DNA of 9,568 bases from CAYPZL01 sp964415045 (GTDB lineage: Bacteria > Planctomycetota > Phycisphaerae > Sedimentisphaerales > Anaerobacaceae), in contig CAYPZL010000201.1 in the NCBI GenBank assembly GCA_964415045.1, positions 1 to 9,568 of the forward strand, given 5' to 3'. A model generated the notes under the pieces. The model was not told the DNA's origin. It worked only from the letters and a program-made list of their open reading frames with translations, and made no database searches. A program made the translations under genes and the position numbers. This document shows, one piece after another, positions 6,302-9,568 of the stretch (the first letter of the stretch is position 1; every line of letters begins with the position of its first letter).

Positions 6302-8242
6302 TCAGTTTGCCCCGAGCATCGTGACGGTGGGGGGGCGGAGATTCGCCAGTCGGGTCTTCAGCTCGGTGACCCGGCGTGCAGCGATGTCCAACGCCTCCCT
6401 GGCGATGCGCAGCCGGGCCGTGGCGGGATCGAACTGCGAGGCCCGCGCCCATTGGTGCCGGATTTCTTCGGACTGCCGCCGGAGGACTTCGAGTTGAGCT
6501 TTCTTCTCGGCCATGTCGATGGCCATCTGGCTTAACTCGCCGTTGTACTGTTCGAGCCGGGCGCCGCCGGCCGATTTGCTCAGCTCCTCACGGCGCCGGG
6601 CCAGCTCGATCTTGGCTCTGGTCAGATTCTCGTTGGCCTGGGCCAGCTCCGTCATGGAGAGACGACCGGCATCCGCTTGCTTCCGCAGCGTATTCAGGGT
6701 CTCGATGTGCATCTGGACGAGCTTCTCCAGCTCTTGCGTCACGGTGTCTTTGTCCAGCTTCCGGGCGGCCTCATGTTCGGTTCGAGCAATCTGTTCCTGA
6801 ATCGCCCTGCGTCGCGCCTCTAAACCCGCCAGTTCCAGCTCCAGAGTCCGGATCTCGCGCGACAGCTCGTGCCTCTGGGACACCAGCGCCCGGGCGTCCA
6901 TCTCGCCGGCAGGGGCCTGGGGCCAGGCCTCGGCCGTCTCAAACGACTCGGTCGTCCCGATGACAACCACGTTGTCCTTGATCCTGTACGTCAATTCCGC
7001 AAATCCTCCACCGAGGGCTTTGAGCATGATCTCCAACGCGGTCTTGACCTGGACATTCGACAGCGGGTCCAGGTCAATGGGATCGGACGGTTCAATGTCG
7101 GCGTTATCCAGCACCTCCCGCCACATCACGGCGATCTGCAGGGGCGGCTCCACCGAGTTTCTCAATGTCTCCACGGCCTCGGAGAACGGCATCTCCGGAC
7201 TGAGCATGCTCAGATCGACAATGGTGCTGAGCTGTTCTTCGATGGCCGCAGTGTCGGCAGGGCGGACGCCCTGGACTTGCGCGAGCTGCGCCTCGGCGTC
7301 TTTCCATTGGGATTGGGCGAGGTTCACCTGCGCGGCGAGTTCCCGGCGATGCTGCTCGTGGATGTTCCCGAGAGTGCGGCGCAGGTTCTCGACCACGGCC
7401 ATCGCAAACTCTTGCGCCGCCGGCTTGACGTCGTCGGGCAGATGCACCGAGAACTTGACGCTGACGCTTTGCTCCCGGCTCGTGGTTTGCCCGGGATCGG
7501 GCCGGCCGCCGTACATGCCGCCCGTGCTCAAACCGCCCATCATGCCGCCGTATCCGCCCATGCTCTGGCCGCCCATCATGACGTCGCCGTATCTGCCTCT
7601 ACTCTGGCCGCCCATCATGACGTCGCCGAATCCGCCCCTACTCTGGCCACCCATCATGCCGCCGGGGCCGCCCTTGCCGTCCATCCCGCCGGATCCTCCT
7701 GCCGGTTGGTCGTCCGTGGGCTGGTTGGAATTGGGAGCGTCATTCGTGCTGTTTCCGCCGGCGCTACGTTTCTTCTCCCTGGCAGCGGGCGGCTCAATGT
7801 GTTTCAGGTACTCCGAGCTGTAGGTGTCCCGTATTTCGGCCATCATCATCTCGTCGTACTCGTCGTACCCCGGTTCCATGTACCCCGGTTCCATACGCAT
7901 GCGGGACTTGCCGGAAGCCGGTCCAATCCGCATGGCCTCGATCTGGAGCAGGCTCTCGGCCTGGCGCCTGTCGGACGGGCGACCACCCAGCACCTCTTGC
8001 GCCGCCTTGCCGACCACACCGGGACTGTAGAGCAGGTGCAGGAGAGTTTCGCCATTGAGCCAGATGACGTCGGGGTCCGTGGTGATCTTGACCATGCAAC
8101 TTGCCGTGCGCGTGTTGGAGACGGCTCCGACCGAAGCGTTGGTGTCACCGGCGACATTGTCCCGCTCTACCGGTTCCATGGACGAGGCCGTGACGAGAAG
8201 GCTCGCGATGAGGGATGCGATCAGACATTTCGAGGTTCGCAT
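6302..8242 (-). CDS. Exported protein with Gly/Met-rich repeats, STN-like domain and long coiled coil
   Basis: I do not recognise a named family for this 646-residue protein. Residues 1-23 (MRTSKCLIASLIASLLVTASS...) look like a Sec signal peptide. Residues 24-150 form a region ending in acidic, Met-rich sequence; 150-180 is low-complexity and hydrophilic; about 180-247 is Gly/Met-rich with 12-13-residue repeats (MMGGQSRG core). About 278-326 is predicted coiled coil. About 340-433 resembles an STN fold (secretin/TonB short N-terminal): PFSEAVETLRNS, then VKTALEIMLKAL, then YRIKDNVVVIGT. About 449-640 is a long heptad-like, charged coiled coil. It could span or link envelope layers; that is inference. 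It follows the membrane-protein gene with a 22-nt overlap. ATG 8242 has AAGGAG 7 nt upstream; the frame reaches 8323, but that extension would bury the signal peptide behind 27 charged residues. Confidence 0.85.
   Translation of the reverse strand: MRTSKCLIASLIASLLVTASSMEPVERDNVAGDTNASVGAVSNTRTASCMVKITTDPDVIWLNGETLLHLLYSPGVVGKAAQEVLGGRPSDRRQAESLLQIEAMRIGPASGKSRMRMEPGYMEPGYDEYDEMMMAEIRDTYSSEYLKHIEPPAAREKKRSAGGNSTNDAPNSNQPTDDQPAGGSGGMDGKGGPGGMMGGQSRGGFGDVMMGGQSRGRYGDVMMGGQSMGGYGGMMGGLSTGGMYGGRPDPGQTTSREQSVSVKFSVHLPDDVKPAAQEFAMAVVENLRRTLGNIHEQHRRELAAQVNLAQSQWKDAEAQLAQVQGVRPADTAAIEEQLSTIVDLSMLSPEMPFSEAVETLRNSVEPPLQIAVMWREVLDNADIEPSDPIDLDPLSNVQVKTALEIMLKALGGGFAELTYRIKDNVVVIGTTESFETAEAWPQAPAGEMDARALVSQRHELSREIRTLELELAGLEARRRAIQEQIARTEHEAARKLDKDTVTQELEKLVQMHIETLNTLRKQADAGRLSMTELAQANENLTRAKIELARRREELSKSAGGARLEQYNGELSQMAIDMAEKKAQLEVLRRQSEEIRHQWARASQFDPATARLRIAREALDIAARRVTELKTRLANLRPPTVTMLGAN
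7527..7660 (-). repeat. In-frame tandem repeat (39-bp units) encoding Gly/Met-rich 13-mers
   Basis: Units at 7563-7601 and 7602-7640 are 39 bp each and differ at only three positions. A 36-bp diverged unit lies at 7527-7562 and a partial one at 7641-7660. Each encodes a 12-13-residue motif around MMGGQSRG(F/Y)GDV. Unit lengths are multiples of three, so copy number can change without breaking the frame. It lies at about residues 195-239 of the exported protein. Confidence 0.9.
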
Positions 8243-8823
8243 TTTCTCACTCCTTTTGTCTTTGAGTTGTTGATGCGATGTTCCTGGATTTCGGACAGTC
8301 TCTCCCGGGCGACGTCGGCCCATTGATTCTCGGGGAAAAGCTGGATGATTTCCTTGTACGCTTCGACGGCCGAGTCGGTCTGGCGGAGCTGCTTGTACAG
8401 CCGGTCCGCCTGGTAGAGCATCACGAAGGCGGTCTTGTCCACCTGTCGCTCGATCTCCTCGGTCGGATCGGGGATGCTCGCCAGCTCCGCCTCCAGCGCC
8501 GCCAGTTGTCCTTCCTGCCGGTCCTTCTCGAGTACTTCGTGCACGAGCTTCAACACGGCGTCGGTTTGCGCCTGCAACTGCCGGAGCTGTGCTTCAACCG
8601 TGGCGATCTGCTGCTGCGGCGGTGGCGTGCATTCGCGGCGCAGGCAGAGGGTCCCGACACCGACTCCGATCAGGAGAACGGCCGCAGCGGGCAAAGAGAT
8701 CATCTTCAAGCGCCTGCGGAACACTCGCCGGCGGATTTCACCGGCGCGGGGATTCCGAAACGCCGGGGCGCCGGCGGTTTCGTCCGCACGCTGCAGCAGT
8801 TCTTTGAGTCGTTCGTCACTCAC
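8221..8823 (-). CDS. Single-pass membrane protein with coiled coil and TPR-like C-terminus; candidate sigma regulator
   Basis: The 200-residue protein has a short N-terminal part (1-40) ending in an Arg-rich stretch (EIRRRVFRRRLK), one membrane segment at about 42-60, a Gln/Leu-rich coiled coil at about 70-115, and a helical repeat at 129-180 (AFVMLYQADRLYKQL, SAVEAYKEIIQLFPENQWADVA) resembling a tetratricopeptide unit as in YbgF-like proteins. Positive residues before the helix put the N-terminus in the cytoplasm and the rest outside. It starts at GTG 8823, which overlaps the sigma factor's TGA by 4 nt (GTGA), with AAGGA 5 nt upstream. Position directly after an ECF sigma gene is where anti-sigma factors usually lie, and the N-terminal 40 residues could bind sigma, but no H-x3-C-x2-C zinc motif is present. 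The anti-sigma role is therefore inference. Confidence 0.87.
   Translation of the reverse strand: MSDERLKELLQRADETAGAPAFRNPRAGEIRRRVFRRRLKMISLPAAAVLLIGVGVGTLCLRRECTPPPQQQIATVEAQLRQLQAQTDAVLKLVHEVLEKDRQEGQLAALEAELASIPDPTEEIERQVDKTAFVMLYQADRLYKQLRQTDSAVEAYKEIIQLFPENQWADVARERLSEIQEHRINNSKTKGVRKCEPRNV
8250..8255 (-). promoter_or_regulatory. Ribosome binding site of the 646-residue exported protein
   Basis: AAGGAG on the minus strand ends 7 nt before ATG 8242 and lies inside the last codons of the membrane-protein gene. It decides the start at 8242 and points to coupled translation across the 22-nt overlap. Confidence 0.65.
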
Positions 8824-9392
8824 GGTTTTCCTTCGATCAGTTGGGCCAGGTCTGCTCGGAGCCGCTTGCGGGCGCGATTGAGCCGGACCTGCATAACGTT
8901 GGGCGATATGCGCAGGATTTCACAAATCTCATTTGTCTCAAGCTCCTGCAGGTATCGCAGGATCACCACCTCGCGGTATTTCGCCGGCAAGGCCCGCACC
9001 GCCCGGCGGACCCGGTCGAAGGTCTCGGTCGCCATCGCGGCTTCTTCGGTATTCCGCCCGCAGGCGGGGGCCGGCTCGGCGTCGTCCAGCGGTGTCCGTC
9101 GCAGACGCAAGATGCGCCGATAGCGATAGCTGCGACAGCGGTTGATCGTGATGGTAAAGAGCCACGTTCGCAGGTGACAGTCCCCGCGAAACTTCTTCAG
9201 ACCCGTAAAGGCCGCGACGAAGACGTCCTGAACGATGTCCTCCACGTCCTGAGGCCATCCGAGCAAACGGTTGGCGAAAGCCGCAATCGCGGCCGAATGT
9301 CTCTCCACGATCCTGTCGAACGCAGAATCGTCTCCCCGGCGGAACCGCTCCACCAGGGCCAACTCCTCGGATTTCTTCGCCATGGCTGCCAT
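8820..9392 (-). CDS. RNA polymerase sigma factor, ECF (sigma-70 region 2 and 4) type
   Basis: A 190-residue ECF sigma factor, which directs RNA polymerase to a specific promoter set. Region 2 covers about 23-92: DDSAFDRIVERH, then DVEDIVQDVFVAAF (49-62) and the aromatic/basic stretch LRTWLFTITINRCRSYRYRR that melts and contacts the -10 element. A variable linker (about 95-125) follows. Region 4 covers about 127-182: RALPAKYREVVILRYLQELETNEI and the helix-turn-helix SPNVMQVRLNRARKRLRADL that reads the -35 element. No extra C-terminal domain is present. It is first in a three-gene overlapping operon. Start is ATG 9392 or ATG 9383 (three residues shorter); neither has a clear Shine-Dalgarno site. 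The subgroup cannot be assigned without a profile search. Confidence 0.95.
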   Translation of the reverse strand: MAAMAKKSEELALVERFRRGDDSAFDRIVERHSAAIAAFANRLLGWPQDVEDIVQDVFVAAFTGLKKFRGDCHLRTWLFTITINRCRSYRYRRILRLRRTPLDDAEPAPACGRNTEEAAMATETFDRVRRAVRALPAKYREVVILRYLQELETNEICEILRISPNVMQVRLNRARKRLRADLAQLIEGKP

Positions 9393-9393
9393 A

Positions 9394-9422
9394 TTAGACG
9401 CCGTCGGCGGAGCAAACTTACA
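9394..9422 (-). promoter_or_regulatory. Candidate ECF-type promoter of the sigma operon
   Basis: On the minus strand TGTAAG (9422-9417) is followed after 16 bp by CGTCTAA (9400-9394), similar to known ECF promoters with TGWAAC-like -35 and CGTC-type -10 elements. It lies between the terminator and the sigma gene. RNA would start at or within a few bases of ATG 9392, giving a leaderless or nearly leaderless message, which fits the absence of a Shine-Dalgarno site. Autoregulation by the encoded sigma factor is inferred. Confidence 0.3.
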
Positions 9423-9462
9423 GAAATCTCACAGGCCCGCGAGAAAACACCTGCGGACATAA

Positions 9463-9493
9463 AAAAAGCCCGGTTTGAGGACCCGGGCTTTTT
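9463..9493. terminator. Intrinsic terminator, probably bidirectional
   Basis: GCCCGG (9468-9473) pairs with CCGGGC (9483-9488) around a 9-nt loop. The stem is flanked by A7 on the left and T5 on the right, so it is followed by seven T on the minus strand and five T on the plus strand. It most likely ends an upstream minus-strand gene outside the window and isolates the sigma operon. The remaining bases to 9568 are AT-rich and show no supported gene. Confidence 0.85.
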
Positions 9494-9568
9494 CGAATAA
9501 GATGAACCGTGTAAGTAGTAGAGTTTTGCAAAATGGAGATTAGGCTTATATTCTTCAAGGAAATCGTT

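Noticed and set aside
8243..8323. 27-residue N-terminal extension of the exported coiled-coil protein
   Set aside because: It would place charged residues before the signal peptide, and its sequence overlaps the coding region of the membrane-protein gene; ATG 8242 has a good Shine-Dalgarno site.
6869..8326. 485-codon plus-strand open frame rich in His/Ala
   Set aside because: Antisense to the exported coiled-coil protein; its periodic His/Ala stretch is simply the complement of the Gly/Met repeat.
9197..9460. Alternative minus-strand frame over the sigma factor start, also open to 9568
   Set aside because: Arg/Ser/Trp-rich translation with no domain; the other frame encodes a complete sigma factor, and the extension runs through the intrinsic terminator.
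9533..9568. Plus-strand ATG with 12 open codons at the window edge
   Set aside because: No Shine-Dalgarno site, far too short to judge, and no other plus-strand gene is present.

Overview
The window is GC-rich except for its last ~75 bases and looks like a chromosome piece from a member of the Planctomycetota, most likely near Phycisphaerae. The grounds are: a pseudopilin of the planctomycete 'H-X9-DG' type, two tandem Tat-exported sulfatases, and a LamG protein carrying 'VYFGE...TYYWRVD' modules. This placement rests on family knowledge; there is no marker gene. Every gene I can support reads on the minus strand, so transcription runs from high to low coordinates.

Right part (about 9568 to 6302) is a regulatory operon. 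A near-perfect hairpin terminator (9463-9493) separates it from whatever lies upstream. An ECF-type sigma factor (9392-8820) comes first. It overlaps by 4 nt a gene for a single-pass membrane protein with a coiled coil and a TPR-like C-terminus (8823-8221). That gene overlaps by 22 nt a gene for a 646-residue exported protein (8242-6302) with a Gly/Met-rich tandem repeat, an STN-like fold and a long C-terminal coiled coil. The overlaps suggest translational coupling. The middle gene sits where an anti-sigma factor is expected, but it has no zinc-finger anti-sigma motif. A possible ECF-type promoter lies right against the sigma factor's first ATG.

Middle (6301-5959) is a 343-bp gene-free stretch. 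It holds several inverted repeats, an A8 tract, a candidate sigma70-like promoter and a nested hairpin in the presumed leader of the next operon.

Left part (5958 to 1) reads as a second operon: pseudopilin (5958-5185), sulfatase (5098-3605), a second sulfatase only 3 bp further on (3601-2039), then a large secreted LamG protein (1969 to beyond position 1). The LamG frame is open across all 656 codons in the window. The two sulfatases are complete and keep all recognisable catalytic and metal-site residues. The group suggests cell-surface or periplasmic handling of a sulfated substrate, probably a polysaccharide. The substrate cannot be read from the sequence, and a link between the sigma operon and the sulfatase operon is only positional.

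No tRNA, rRNA, CRISPR array, transposase or integrase was recognised. Three of the genes (5098, 5958 and 8242 starts) have longer in-frame upstream extensions; the internal starts were chosen because each has a good Shine-Dalgarno site and places an export signal at the N-terminus.
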